From contig NZ_VELE01000001.1 in assembly GCF_007681555.1 (NCBI RefSeq), forward strand, positions 930,001 through 994,000: a DNA stretch of 64,000 nucleotides. The letters are read 5' to 3'. Positions 31,335 through 40,017 of this stretch are shown here, piece after piece; position 1 is the stretch's first letter; each line of letters starts with the position of its first letter. The notes below the pieces were generated by a model. The model did not search any database. It was given only the letters and a program-made list of their open reading frames with translations, and was not told the DNA's origin. The translations under genes were made by a program, and so were the position numbers. The DNA comes from Kocuria salsicia (lineage in GTDB: Bacteria > Actinomycetota > Actinomycetes > Actinomycetales > Micrococcaceae).

Positions 31335-31360
31335 TTTACACCTCGTACCATCCGTGTCAA
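31333..31360 (-). promoter_or_regulatory. dnaK operon promoter
   Basis: On the minus strand a perfect -35 TTGACA (31360-31355) and -10 TAAACT (31338-31333) are separated by 16 bases. The promoter is sandwiched between two HAIR operators. The whole 335-base gap from dnaK to the BCCT-3 start holds this promoter, both operators and the BCCT-3 leader. Confidence 0.8.
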
Positions 31361-31364
31361 CAGA

Positions 31365-31385
31365 GTTGAGCAGGATTCACTCAAC
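31365..31385. promoter_or_regulatory. HAIR operator 2 of dnaK
   Basis: GTTGAGC-N7-ACTCAAC, a symmetrical variant with 11 of 14 consensus matches, four bases upstream of the dnaK -35 box. Confidence 0.78.
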
Positions 31386-31424
31386 TTTTTTCCGGCTGCT
31401 CCCCACGTGGCGGCTACTCTCCGG

Positions 31425-31453
31425 TTACCCTCCGCGCGATTCCGGGTTACACT
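31425..31453 (+). promoter_or_regulatory. Possible promoter of BCCT-3
   Basis: TTACCC (31425-31430) and TACACT (31448-31453) with a 17-base spacer, about 125 bases before the BCCT-3 start. The -35 match is weak. Confidence 0.4.
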
Positions 31454-31577
31454 GAAGGTTTGTGCACCCAGAGCGACATCGTTTGCCCGCGGCGCAGTCC
31501 ACACGTCACCGACACGGGAGTTCCACCGCGCCTCCACCCGTCCCCGATCACTCACCGCCACAGTCAGGAGAACTGTC

Positions 31578-33563
31578 TTGAGCACCCCACCCCATTCCGA
31601 GGACCGACGACCGTCGGACTCGACGACCACCCCCGGCTCCACGGGCACCCCCACCCGCAGCCGCCCCCGGAAGATCATCGACGAGCTCACCTACCCCCAC
31701 GGCATCCACCCGGCACTGGTCCCGGGCGTCGGCGTGGAGGACCGCAAGGTCAAGTTCGGCACCGACAGGGTGGTCTTCGCGATCACCGCGGTCCTCGTGG
31801 TGGGCTTCATCGCGTGGGGCGTGCTCGGCACGGACAGCCTCTCGACGGTCTCGGCCACCGCGCTCGCGTGGGTCACGGACAACACCGGCTGGTTCTTCAT
31901 CCTGCTCTCCACCGCGGCCGTGGTCTTCATGATCTTCATCGGCTTCACCCGCACAGGAAAGATCAAGCTCGGCCGTGACGACGAGGAGCCCGAGTACTCC
32001 TTCTTCTCCTGGCTCGCGATGCTCTTCGCGGCGGGCATGGGCATCGGCCTGGTCTTCTACGGCGCGTTCGAGCCCATGAGCTACTTCGAGGGCGGGATCC
32101 CCGGCTTCTCGAAGGTCGCCGAGGCCGGCAGCGACTCCATGGTGGTCTACGCCCTCGTGCAGTCCGCCTTCCACTGGGCCCTGAACCCGTGGGCCATCTA
32201 CGCCGTCGTCGGCGTCTCCGTGGCCTACGGCGCCTACCGCCGCGGCCGGGCCCCGCTGATCTCGCGCGTGTTCACCGCGCTGCTCGGCCACAAGCGCGTG
32301 GACGGCACCCTGGGCAAGCTGATCGACGTCTTCGCGATCTTCGCCACCCTCTTCGGCACCGCCGCGTCCCTGGGCGTGGGAGCCATGCAGATCGGCTCCG
32401 GCATCTCGATCGTGGGCGGGCTGGACAAGCTCAGCAACAACGCGCTGATCGTGATCATCGCGCTGCTGTCCGTGGGCTTCATCATCTCCGCCGTCTCGGG
32501 CGTCTCCCGCGGCATCCGCTACCTGTCGAACATCAACCTCTCGCTCGCCTTCGTGCTGGCGCTGTTCGTGTTCCTCGTGGGACCCACGGTCTTCCTGCTG
32601 ACGCTGATCCCCTCCACGTTCTCCACGTACGTGTCCGAGTACCTCTTCATGACCGGCCAGTCGGCCGCGTGGGGCCCGCAGAGCGCCGAGTTCTCCAACA
32701 CGTGGACCGTGTACTACTGGGCCTGGTGGCTCTCGTGGTCCCCGTTCGTGGGCATGTTCATCGCCAAGATCTCCCGTGGCCGCACCATCCGCCAGTTCGT
32801 GACCGTCGTGCTCGTGGTCCCGGCCTCGGTGTGCATCCTGTGGTTCATCGTCTTCGGCGGCTCCGCCATGTTCTTCGCGAAGAACGGGGCGGACCTTTCC
32901 GTGGACAACGGCGCCGAGTCCATGCTCTTCGGACTCTTCGACCAGCTCCCGCTCACGGCCGTCACCTCGGTGCTGGCCATGGTCGTCATCGGCATCTTCT
33001 TCGTGACGAGTGCGGACTCCGCCTCCGTGGTCATGGGCACCATGACCCAGCGCGGACGCCCGGACCCCAGCAAGTGGATCGTCATCTTCTGGGGCGCGTG
33101 CCTCGCCGGCATCGCGATCGTCATGCTCCTGGTGGCGGGCAACGACGCCCTGGCTGGCATGCAGCGCCTGGTGATCGTCTCGGCGCTGCCGTTCGCGGTG
33201 GTCGTGGCCATGATGATGGTCGCCCTGTACCGGGACCTGCGCAACGACCCCGCCACGCTGCGCACCAAGTTCGCGTACTCGGCCGTCCAGAAGGCCGTGG
33301 CCTCCGGGCTCGCCGAGCACGGTGACAACTTCGCCCTGCAGGTGGAGCGCGCCGAGGGCCATCGCGCCGCCGGCGACGCGTTCGACTCGCACGATCCGGC
33401 GATCACCGAGTGGTACCGCCAGACGGACGAGAACGGTGACGAGACGGACTTCCAGTACAAGTCCGAGTGGGTCACCTCCGCCGTGGACGACATCGCCAAG
33501 GACACCCCGGAGGGCGAGGCCCCCTGGGACCAGACGACCCCCAAGCACCTCGACGAGAAGTGA
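31578..33563 (+). CDS. BCCT family osmolyte transporter (paralogue 3)
   Basis: A 661-residue betaine/choline/carnitine-type transporter. A 35-residue Ser/Thr/Pro-rich cytosolic head precedes the shared motif YPHGIHPALVPGVGVEDRKV; the BCCT hallmark YYWAWWLSWSPFVG and the SADSASVVMG stretch are clear. The tail carries a divergent version of the shared motif, WYRQTDENGDETDFQY. No ATG lies near the conserved N terminus; the best start is TTG 31578, with AGGAG about eight bases upstream. It is divergent from the dnaK operon and upstream of a strong terminator. Confidence 0.9.
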   Translation: MSTPPHSEDRRPSDSTTTPGSTGTPTRSRPRKIIDELTYPHGIHPALVPGVGVEDRKVKFGTDRVVFAITAVLVVGFIAWGVLGTDSLSTVSATALAWVTDNTGWFFILLSTAAVVFMIFIGFTRTGKIKLGRDDEEPEYSFFSWLAMLFAAGMGIGLVFYGAFEPMSYFEGGIPGFSKVAEAGSDSMVVYALVQSAFHWALNPWAIYAVVGVSVAYGAYRRGRAPLISRVFTALLGHKRVDGTLGKLIDVFAIFATLFGTAASLGVGAMQIGSGISIVGGLDKLSNNALIVIIALLSVGFIISAVSGVSRGIRYLSNINLSLAFVLALFVFLVGPTVFLLTLIPSTFSTYVSEYLFMTGQSAAWGPQSAEFSNTWTVYYWAWWLSWSPFVGMFIAKISRGRTIRQFVTVVLVVPASVCILWFIVFGGSAMFFAKNGADLSVDNGAESMLFGLFDQLPLTAVTSVLAMVVIGIFFVTSADSASVVMGTMTQRGRPDPSKWIVIFWGACLAGIAIVMLLVAGNDALAGMQRLVIVSALPFAVVVAMMMVALYRDLRNDPATLRTKFAYSAVQKAVASGLAEHGDNFALQVERAEGHRAAGDAFDSHDPAITEWYRQTDENGDETDFQYKSEWVTSAVDDIAKDTPEGEAPWDQTTPKHLDEK

Positions 33564-33604
33564 CTCCGGCGCTCCCCTGCGGAGCCGCCACCCGGTAGTG
33601 ATGC

Positions 33605-33640
33605 GAACGGGGTGCACGTCCACGGACGTGCACCCCGTTC
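33605..33640 (+). terminator. Terminator of BCCT-3
   Basis: A 17-bp perfect inverted repeat (33605-33621 with 33624-33640) separated by only two bases, starting 41 bases after the stop codon. Confidence 0.88.
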
Positions 33641-33783
33641 CGTGTGTGTTCCCGGCTCCGCAGCGCCGTCGCCGCCCAGCCCGGAGCACCGTCGTCACCC
33701 CGGCCGAACCCCGCGGATTTCGCCGCTGGCGTGGCGGCGGGGTGCACGGACCCCAGGGCCGCTCACCCGGCGCGGATTTTTCG

Positions 33784-33789
33784 TACAGT
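33784..33789 (+). promoter_or_regulatory. Possible -10 box giving a nearly leaderless transcript (phosphatase operon)
   Basis: TACAGT ends seven bases before the ATG at 33797. Only a weak GGAG is nearby. Confidence 0.4.
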
Positions 33790-33796
33790 GGAGACC

Positions 33797-34288
33797 ATGT
33801 TCAACATCGTCACGGTGTGCACCGGCAACATCTGCCGCTCCCCCATGGCCGAGGCGCTCCTGCGCGCCGAGCTCGACCGCGCAGGGCTCTGCGGGCGAGT
33901 GGCGGTCGGCTCCGCCGGGGTGAGCGACGAGGAGCACGGCAATCCCGTGGACCCGCGCGCCCGGGCCGTGATCGCGCACCACCACCTCGACCTCCCCGAC
34001 CACTGCGCGCACAGAATCACCGACGCCGAGCTCGCGGACGCAGACATGCTGCTCGCCATGACGAACTCCCAACGCGAACAGTTGCGGCGCCGCCTGCCCC
34101 CGGACCGCGCCGACACCGTGCGTCTGATGCGCAGCTTCGACCCGCAGGCCGAGGCCTCCGGCACGGACCTCGACATCGCGGACCCGTGGTACGGAGGTTC
34201 GGAGGACTTCGACACAGCCTGGGAGCAGATCGCGGCGGCCACCCCCGGCGTCGTGACCTGGGTGCGCGAACGGGTCGAGGCCCCGTGA
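33797..34288 (+). CDS. Low-molecular-weight protein tyrosine phosphatase
   Basis: A 163-residue cytosolic phosphatase. The P-loop CTGNICRS (Cys8 nucleophile, Arg14) lies at the N terminus as usual, and the general-acid motif reads DPWYGG near residue 130. The ATG at 33797 matches the family start MFNIVTVC. It is the first of three genes joined by GTGA overlaps. The related arsenate reductases lack the DPWYG-type acid loop, so phosphatase is the better call. Confidence 0.93.
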   Translation: MFNIVTVCTGNICRSPMAEALLRAELDRAGLCGRVAVGSAGVSDEEHGNPVDPRARAVIAHHHLDLPDHCAHRITDAELADADMLLAMTNSQREQLRRRLPPDRADTVRLMRSFDPQAEASGTDLDIADPWYGGSEDFDTAWEQIAAATPGVVTWVRERVEAP

Positions 34289-34917
34289 TCGCACCGGACG
34301 AAGGATTCCACGACGATGAGATCGCCCAGTTCCCGGACGGCGTCAACCTCGCGCGGCTGCTGCCGCCAGCCACGCGCCGCCCGTTCGTTGTGGGCATCGA
34401 TGGCCGCTCCGGCGCGGGCAAGACCACCCTCACGGATCAGCTTGTGGCGGTGCTGCGGCGCTCGTACGACGTCGTGACCTTCCGCCTGGAGGACCTGTAC
34501 CCGGGCTGGAACGGACTGGCCGAGGGCATGAGCGAGTACCGCACACGCATCCTCGAACCGCTGCGGCGCGGCGAGGACGCGCACTGGACCGCCTGGGACT
34601 GGCTGACCAGCGAACCGGGCACGCCCCGGCTCACGCGCGCCGCCGAGATCGTCCTGGTGGAGGGCGTGGGAGCCTGCCACCGCGAGGCCCGGGCGCTGCT
34701 CGACACGTCCGTGTGGGTGGAGCTGCCCACGTGGCAGCGCAAGCAGCGGGCCCTCGCCCGCGACGGTGCCACGTACGAGAACTACTGGGACGTGTGGGCC
34801 GAGCAGGAGGAGCACTACCTCGCGGAGGACCCCGTGTGGGAGGCCGCGGACATCATCCACCCTGGCCCCGCGCCCCAGCTTCCCGCACCGACCGCCGAGG
34901 AGCGGGACGGCTCGTGA
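34285..34917 (+). CDS. P-loop kinase, uridine kinase-like
   Basis: A 210-residue P-loop protein with Walker A GIDGRSGAGKTTL near residue 40 and FRLEDLYPGWNGL, which matches the lid-proximal region of uridine kinase/phosphoribulokinase relatives. IVLVEGVGACHREAR looks like the Walker B strand. Similar proteins are annotated as uridine kinase family or hypothetical ATP-binding proteins in Actinobacteria; the substrate is not established. The GTG start at 34285 overlaps the phosphatase stop and its own stop overlaps the pabC-like start, which makes a tightly coupled triplet. Confidence 0.8.
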   Translation: MIAPDEGFHDDEIAQFPDGVNLARLLPPATRRPFVVGIDGRSGAGKTTLTDQLVAVLRRSYDVVTFRLEDLYPGWNGLAEGMSEYRTRILEPLRRGEDAHWTAWDWLTSEPGTPRLTRAAEIVLVEGVGACHREARALLDTSVWVELPTWQRKQRALARDGATYENYWDVWAEQEEHYLAEDPVWEAADIIHPGPAPQLPAPTAEERDGS

Positions 34918-35828
34918 GCTCCGGACCGGGCGCCGCGGTGCTGCTGTCCCCCGTGACGGGTCCGCCCCGCCCGGTTGATCCGCGCGAGCCCATGGTGCGC
35001 CTGGAGGACCAGGCGCTCACCCGCGGTGACGGGATCTTCGAGACGCTGCACGTGCTGGACGGCACCGCCTACAAGTTCGACGCGCACCACGCCCGGCTCG
35101 CCGCCTCCGCCCGCACCGCGGACCTTCCCGCGCCCCCGCAGGACGTCTGCCGCGCGGCCCTGGCCATGGGGCTCGACGCCGCCGGGCCGGGTTCCCACGA
35201 CCCGTCCCGTGATCTCGGGGCCGAGCACTCGGTCAAGCTGAGCGTGAGCCGGGGCGTGCCGGGTGGTGAGCCGTGGGCGTGGCTCACCGTGTCGCCGGTG
35301 CCCCCGCAGACCTTCGAGGCCCGCCAGGACGGCGTGTCCGTGCTGCTGCTGGAACGCGGCCACGACCCGGCCGAGGACTCCGGGATGCCCTGGCTGCTTC
35401 CCGGTGTGAAGACGCTTTCCTACGCGGTCAACATGGCCGCCGTCCGCCACGCCCGGGCGAACGGCGCGCAGGACGTCGTGTTCACCACGTCCACGGACCG
35501 CAGGATCCTTGAGGGGGCAACGTCGTCGGTGGTGTGCGCCCGCACCTCGCCCGGGCAACCACCCACCCTGGTGACGCCCGAACCGTCACGCGGCATCCTG
35601 CCGGGGACGTCACAGGCCAGGATCTTCGACGCCGCGCGCCGTCACGGCTGGGGCGTGGACTACGGGCCCCTGCATCCCCGGGACCTCCTGGAGGCGGACG
35701 CCGTGTGGCTCACGTCCTCGGTGCGACTCGCGGTGCCCGTGACCAGGGTGGACGGCCACCCCGTCCGCTCGGACCCCGCCCTGACCCGCACCCTGACCGA
35801 CTTCCTGCTGGGGCGCGCAGACGGCTGA
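34914..35828 (+). CDS. pabC: Aminodeoxychorismate lyase-like class IV PLP enzyme
   Basis: A 304-residue fold-type IV PLP protein, most like 4-amino-4-deoxychorismate lyase, which releases 4-aminobenzoate for folate. Features: LTRGDGIFETLHVLDG, the PLP lysine in GVKTLSY (Lys166), ILEGATSSVV and a phosphate-binding GILPGTSQARI. Branched-chain or D-amino acid aminotransferases share the fold; the length and EGATSSVV favour the lyase, but the symbol is tentative. GTG 34914 overlaps the kinase-like stop, with GAGGAG upstream. Confidence 0.82.
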   Translation: MSSGPGAAVLLSPVTGPPRPVDPREPMVRLEDQALTRGDGIFETLHVLDGTAYKFDAHHARLAASARTADLPAPPQDVCRAALAMGLDAAGPGSHDPSRDLGAEHSVKLSVSRGVPGGEPWAWLTVSPVPPQTFEARQDGVSVLLLERGHDPAEDSGMPWLLPGVKTLSYAVNMAAVRHARANGAQDVVFTTSTDRRILEGATSSVVCARTSPGQPPTLVTPEPSRGILPGTSQARIFDAARRHGWGVDYGPLHPRDLLEADAVWLTSSVRLAVPVTRVDGHPVRSDPALTRTLTDFLLGRADG

Positions 35829-35855
35829 TGCAGGCGGGCGAGGGCCGATCCGTGA

Positions 35856-36659
35856 TCACTGCCAGATGTAGCGGTGCGTCCCCATTCCCATCGACAGGAC
35901 AAGAGCACCGACTGCCGTCACGACGACCGCCACCCCCACGAGCACGTCCACCCGGCTGTAGTGCAGGGGACGGGCCCAGGTGCGCGGTCCCGCCCCGAAC
36001 CCTCGCGCCTCCATGGTCATGGCCAGCCGGGTCGCGCGGCGCAGGGACTGGACGAGCAGGGTGAACGCCTGACCGCCGAATTCTCCGGCCACACCCCACG
36101 GCGTGTGGGATCCTCCGGCCCCGCGGGCGCGGCGAGCAGCCGTCAGGACGCTCCACTCGGTGATCATGACCTCCACGAGACGCATCGCAGCCAGGGCAGC
36201 CAGGACGAAGCGCGCGGGCAGCTTGAGCGTCTGGGCGAGACCGTCCGCGAGGTCCGTGGGGTCGGTGGTCAGCAGCACCGTGATCCCAGGCAGGGCGATG
36301 GCCAGCCCGCGCAGCGCGATTGCCCCGCCAGCCGCGAGAGATCCGGTGGTCACGGTGATCCATCCGAGCTGCAGCAGAACGGGGCCACCGGCGTCGGAGA
36401 GCATCGCCGTTCCCCAGCCACTGATCAGGGCTGCCACGAGGATCGGCCACAGCCGCGTGAGCAGCCGCAGCGGTCGCATGCCCACCCCCGCGAGCAGGAG
36501 CAGCTGACCCCCCAGGGCCACCGCGTTCGTCACGGGATCGGCGCTGAGCACGATCACCACGGTGATCAGCAGCGCACCGAGCAGCTTCACCACGGGATTC
36601 GCCCGGGCCAGCAGCCCGCTCCGGGGGCCCAAGATGCCCGGTGTTGCCGTGGTGCTCAT
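35856..36659 (-). CDS. ykoC: ECF transporter transmembrane subunit (EcfT, YkoC-like)
   Basis: The energy-coupling membrane subunit of an ECF importer, 267 residues with about five helices. The two cytosolic coupling motifs of EcfT appear as LAALAAMRLVEV and AMTMEARGFG (the Ala-Arg-Gly signature). It is the last gene of the riboswitch-controlled ykoEDC operon, and its ATG overlaps the ATPase stop by four bases. It couples ATP hydrolysis to the toppling of the S component. Confidence 0.9.
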   Translation of the reverse strand: MSTTATPGILGPRSGLLARANPVVKLLGALLITVVIVLSADPVTNAVALGGQLLLLAGVGMRPLRLLTRLWPILVAALISGWGTAMLSDAGGPVLLQLGWITVTTGSLAAGGAIALRGLAIALPGITVLLTTDPTDLADGLAQTLKLPARFVLAALAAMRLVEVMITEWSVLTAARRARGAGGSHTPWGVAGEFGGQAFTLLVQSLRRATRLAMTMEARGFGAGPRTWARPLHYSRVDVLVGVAVVVTAVGALVLSMGMGTHRYIWQ

Positions 36660-38365
36660 GAGCCCAGCCCCACTTCCTCCGCGTCGAGCGCGGTCATGAG
36701 GTCCCGGTCGTGCGTCACTGCCACCACGGCCGTGCCCCTGTCCATCTCTTCCGCCAGGAGATCCACGAGTTCCTTCCAGGTGCGGGCGTCCTGGCCGAAT
36801 GTGGGCTCGTCGAGGATCACCACTGCGGGTGCCGCTGCGAGCACCGTGGCTACGGAGAGCCGACGCTTCTGGCCCCCGGAGAGCGTGAAGGGGTTGGCCC
36901 CGGCCAGGTCCTCCAGGCGCAGCCGCCGCAGCAGGTCCGCAACCCGGGCGTCGTCGGCCGTCACGTCCCGCCGCGGCTTTGAGCGCTCCGAGTGGCGGCG
37001 CAGCTGCTCCGGACCGAATTCGAGCTCCTCCCGCACCGTTGAGCGCAGGAACTGGTGCTCGGGGTGCTGGAACACGGTGCCCACCCTCGAGATCAGCTCG
37101 CTGCCGTCCCACAGGCCAGGATCCGGTGGCGCGTCATCTGCCAGGACGGCGGAGGCTCGCACCGTGCCGCGCACGGGCACCAGGAGACCGGCCAGTGTGA
37201 GGGCGAGCGTCGACTTCCCGGCCCCGTTGGGTCCGGTGACGGCCAGGGCGCGGCCCGCGCGGACGTCCAGCGTGATGTGCTCGGCCGCGGGCGGGAAGTC
37301 CACCACTCTGCGTGCCGGCGCCTCGAGAGTTTCGCCACGCCGCCACGACCTGCGGGCCCGACGCCGCTCGCGCGCCACCACTCGACGCGACGGCTGGATG
37401 CGGGAGACTCCCAGCTCCCGGGCGCTGAGGAGGACCGCACCGTCCCGGGGCGCAGGGCTCCCCGCGGCGTGCGGGGGACGGTCTCGACCGGAGCGCGCGG
37501 TGCCCGCACCGCGTGGGCACTCGTCCCCGCCGTCGGGACCCTCGGCCGCCGCGTCGACCTCGACAGCTCTGCGGTGGGCGGGCGGACGCGTCGTCGGAAC
37601 CCAGTCCGGAACCCACGTGCCCTGCGCCTGCAGCAGCTTCCGGGCATCGTGGAGCGTCTCCCGGGTGGGGCCGTCGAAGGCCACCGAGCCGTTGTCGTCG
37701 AGCACGATCACCCGGTGCACCACCGGTTCCCACAGTGCAACACGGTGCTCCACGACCACCAGGGTAGTGCCGTCCTGCCGGACGGCCCGGGACACGGCCC
37801 GGCAGAGTTCCACCGCTCCCTCGTGGTCCACGCTGGCCGTCGGCTCGTCGAGCAGCAGCAGGCGGGGCCGCATGGCCATGACACCCGCGAGCGCCAGGCG
37901 CTGCTTCTGACCACCGGACAGCGCCGTGGTGGAGTGCTCCAGGGGGAGGTGGAGACCGACCCTGTCCAGCGCCTCGTGGACGCGCGGCCAGATCTGCTCA
38001 CGGGGAACGGCCAGGTTCTCGAGACCGAACGCGACGTCGTCCCCGATCCGCGAGAGAACCACCTGCGTCTCCGGATCCTGGTGCATGAAGCCCACGGCCC
38101 CCCGCGCGTCGCGCGGGTCGGCGCCGTCGACCGTCAGTTCACCCGATCGGGACTGCCCGTCCGGATCCTGCTCCACACCCGCCAGGGCCTGCAGCAGGGT
38201 GGACTTGCCGGCACCGGAAGGACCCAGGAGCAGAACGCGCTCCCCTGCACCGATCTGCGCATCCACCCCCGCGAGGCTCGGGTTCTGGCGCCCGGGGTAG
38301 TGCCAGCCGAAGTTCTCGAGACAGACCGACGCGCCCACCGGGATGGTGGCCGACGCGGCTGTCAT
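36656..38365 (-). CDS. ykoD: ECF transporter duplicated ATPase (YkoD-like, EcfA1-EcfA2 fusion)
   Basis: A 569-residue protein carrying two complete ABC ATPase domains in one chain. Domain 1 has Walker A GPSGAGKST (48-56), signature LSGGQKQR and Walker B LLLLDEPTA; domain 2 has GPNGAGKST near 375, LSGGQKRR and VVILDEPTF. Between them is a linker of about 80 residues rich in Arg, Pro and Gly that looks disordered. The ATG at 38365 overlaps the ykoE stop. This is the same architecture as Bacillus YkoD. Confidence 0.93.
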   Translation of the reverse strand: MTAASATIPVGASVCLENFGWHYPGRQNPSLAGVDAQIGAGERVLLLGPSGAGKSTLLQALAGVEQDPDGQSRSGELTVDGADPRDARGAVGFMHQDPETQVVLSRIGDDVAFGLENLAVPREQIWPRVHEALDRVGLHLPLEHSTTALSGGQKQRLALAGVMAMRPRLLLLDEPTASVDHEGAVELCRAVSRAVRQDGTTLVVVEHRVALWEPVVHRVIVLDDNGSVAFDGPTRETLHDARKLLQAQGTWVPDWVPTTRPPAHRRAVEVDAAAEGPDGGDECPRGAGTARSGRDRPPHAAGSPAPRDGAVLLSARELGVSRIQPSRRVVARERRRARRSWRRGETLEAPARRVVDFPPAAEHITLDVRAGRALAVTGPNGAGKSTLALTLAGLLVPVRGTVRASAVLADDAPPDPGLWDGSELISRVGTVFQHPEHQFLRSTVREELEFGPEQLRRHSERSKPRRDVTADDARVADLLRRLRLEDLAGANPFTLSGGQKRRLSVATVLAAAPAVVILDEPTFGQDARTWKELVDLLAEEMDRGTAVVAVTHDRDLMTALDAEEVGLGS

Positions 38366-38988
38366 CGCCGGCGCGCGGCGCCGGATGCGAGGGCGCTGAG
38401 GACGCCCGTGGCCTGCAGCGCACGCACCACGAGCCACATCAGGGCGCCGGCGATCACGGCGCCGGAGAGCGTGGTGAACACGGCGTAGACAAGTTTCTGG
38501 TCCGTGGCCCACTCGTAGTTGTACAAGATGTTCTCGCTCACGGCGAGGAAGAGCCCGGAGACCGCGCCGCCCACTGTGGCCGTGAGGAGCCCGAAGCTGC
38601 GGTAGCGGGTCAGCAGGAAGACGATCTCCACCCCCAGGCCCTGGATCACCCCGGAGAGGACCACGAGCCATCCCGCGTGGGTGCCCAGGAACATCTCCAG
38701 CACGGCCGCGAGCAGCTCACAGAAGATCGCGGCACCCGGCTTGCGGATGATCAGTGCACCGAGCGTGCCGGCCACGAGCCAGCCGCCCACGATGAGCCCG
38801 CCCGCGGGCGGATACGCCACGGACCCCGCAGAGACGGCCGGGGCGAGCAGGTTGGACCACAGCCAGAAGACCACGGCGCACACCGCCGCGAGAACGGAGG
38901 CGACCACGATGTCCACCACCCGCCACGAGTGCCGCCGGGAATTGCGTCCCTGGGGCGTTCGCGTGGATCTGGTGCCGACCTGTGTCAT
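38362..38988 (-). CDS. ykoE: ECF substrate-binding component YkoE (thiamine/HMP type)
   Basis: A 208-residue membrane protein with about five or six helices, the S component that binds hydroxymethylpyrimidine or thiamine. Identification rests on the YkoE-like sequence (PPAGGLIVGGWLVAGTLGAL, QGLGVEIVFLL), the following duplicated ATPase and T component, and the TPP riboswitch directly upstream. The ATG at 38988 has a strong AGGAGG seven bases before it, and that Shine-Dalgarno sequence is buried in a hairpin. Confidence 0.92.
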   Translation of the reverse strand: MTQVGTRSTRTPQGRNSRRHSWRVVDIVVASVLAAVCAVVFWLWSNLLAPAVSAGSVAYPPAGGLIVGGWLVAGTLGALIIRKPGAAIFCELLAAVLEMFLGTHAGWLVVLSGVIQGLGVEIVFLLTRYRSFGLLTATVGGAVSGLFLAVSENILYNYEWATDQKLVYAVFTTLSGAVIAGALMWLVVRALQATGVLSALASGAARRR

Positions 38989-38994
38989 GTGAAT

Positions 38995-39015
38995 CCTCCT
39001 GAAGATTCCAGGAGG
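38995..39015 (-). promoter_or_regulatory. Shine-Dalgarno-sequestering hairpin of ykoE
   Basis: A 7-bp perfect stem (38995-39001 with 39009-39015) and a 7-base loop put the AGGAGG of ykoE in the 3' arm on the minus strand. It is a likely expression platform for the TPP riboswitch, which would then act on translation. Confidence 0.72.
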
Positions 39016-39061
39016 GGAAGGCTCGCGTCCACGGGTGCGGACGGGTCCCTGAGATGCTCGA

Positions 39062-39144
39062 CTCCCTAGCGCCGGTATGAACCGGATCAGGTTCGAGGGT
39101 CTGCGCTCACACGCACTCTCAGCGCCGCGGTGGCGCTCCCCTGT
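39062..39144 (-). ncRNA. TPP riboswitch (THI element)
   Basis: Read on the minus strand, the segment shows the conserved aptamer parts in order: GGGGAGC at the 5' closing stem, GCUGAGAG, GACCCUCGAACCUGAU, CCGGUU, AUACCGGCG and the closing CUAGGGAG. It lies about 75 bases upstream of ykoE, so thiamine pyrophosphate should shut off the importer. Confidence 0.96.
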
Positions 39145-39174
39145 CGTTGAGTCGCCAGTCTAGACCACGGCACG

Positions 39175-39211
39175 CACGAGGGCCGGGTGCGTCGCGCACC
39201 CGGCCCTCGTG
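39175..39211. terminator. Hairpin between the DUF4235 gene and the TPP riboswitch
   Basis: A 16-bp perfect stem (39175-39190 with 39196-39211) with a 5-base loop, 38 bases beyond the DUF4235 stop and upstream of the ykoE leader on the same strand. Confidence 0.85.
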
Positions 39212-39248
39212 TGCAGGACCTCCCGGGCGCTCGGCCCGGTGGGGTACC

Positions 39249-39521
39249 TCAGATCTCGGACTGCGAGGTCTTGCCAGAGTCCTTCTTCTCGGACTCCATC
39301 TTGGACATCTGGCGGGCGATTCCCACCTTAATGACGGTGCCCACCACGCCGGTGATCATGGCCCACAGGATGATGTCCCGCCAGGCCTCGTCCTCATCCG
39401 GGTTCTTGGCGGGGGGTTCGTTGCCGGTGACCTGCTTCCACACCGCGGACAGGCCCTTGTTCGCGAGTGCCACGCCGCCCAGGGACGCCACGGTGCCGAG
39501 GATGTCCATCGCCTTGTTCAT
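39249..39521 (-). CDS. DUF4235 family small membrane protein
   Basis: A 90-residue protein with two probable helices (LGTVASLGGVALANKGL and IILWAMITGVVGTVIKVGIA) separated by a charged loop (GNEPPAKNPDEDEAWRD). This matches DUF4235, a small actinobacterial family of unknown function. ATG 39521 has AAGGAG at about eight bases. It lies between the Mrp operon and the thiamine importer and has its own terminator. Confidence 0.8.
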   Translation of the reverse strand: MNKAMDILGTVASLGGVALANKGLSAVWKQVTGNEPPAKNPDEDEAWRDIILWAMITGVVGTVIKVGIARQMSKMESEKKDSGKTSQSEI

Positions 39522-39651
39522 GAGGTGCTCCTTCTCGTCGCGAGTGCCGCCGGCGCTCGGGGGCCGACGGCGTGCTGCTTCCTCCCTCAGCATACGAAAC
39601 TCGGCGCGTGGCTGGGCGGTGCGGGGCGCGGTTCACCCGGAAATTATGTCC

Positions 39652-40017
39652 TCAGCGTGATTCCTCGTGCCCGGCGCGGGCTACAACGTCCCGCAGCTCG
39701 TCCTGCATGAGGTTCTCCTCGTGCAGGTGCTTGGAGCGGTATGCGGCCCGGCCCACCATGTGCGCGGAGACCGGTGCGGTGAGCAGCTGGAAGACCCACG
39801 CGAGGATCAGCAGCGGGATCATGCGCGGCTCCCCGCTCTCGATGGCCACGGCCGTGAGCATGAGGAACAGGCCGAAGACCTGCGGCTTGGTGCCCGCGTG
39901 CATGCGCGAGAGCAGGTCCGGGAAGCGCACCAGGCCGATCGCGGCGGACAGGGACATCAGGGCACCCAGCACCAGGCACAGCAGGGCGATCACGTCCAGG
40001 ACGGTGTGCCAGCTCAT
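39652..40017 (-). CDS. mrpG: Na+/H+ antiporter subunit MrpG
   Basis: The small membrane subunit G of the Mrp complex, 121 residues with three helices and the family segment GLVRFPDLLSRMHAGTKPQVFG. The charged C terminus is cytosolic. The ATG at 40017 overlaps the mrpF stop (ATGA). It is the last gene of the operon; no convincing hairpin was seen in the 130-base gap after it. Confidence 0.95.
   Translation of the reverse strand: MSWHTVLDVIALLCLVLGALMSLSAAIGLVRFPDLLSRMHAGTKPQVFGLFLMLTAVAIESGEPRMIPLLILAWVFQLLTAPVSAHMVGRAAYRSKHLHEENLMQDELRDVVARAGHEESR

Noticed and set aside
33797-34288. Arsenate reductase (ArsC, thioredoxin type)
   Set aside because: The DPWYGG acid loop and the lack of the ArsC cysteine pair favour a low-molecular-weight tyrosine phosphatase; no ars genes are near.
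35856-38988. Cobalt or nickel ECF transporter
   Set aside because: The T and A subunits alone could fit metals, but the YkoE-type S component and the TPP riboswitch point to thiamine or its pyrimidine precursor.
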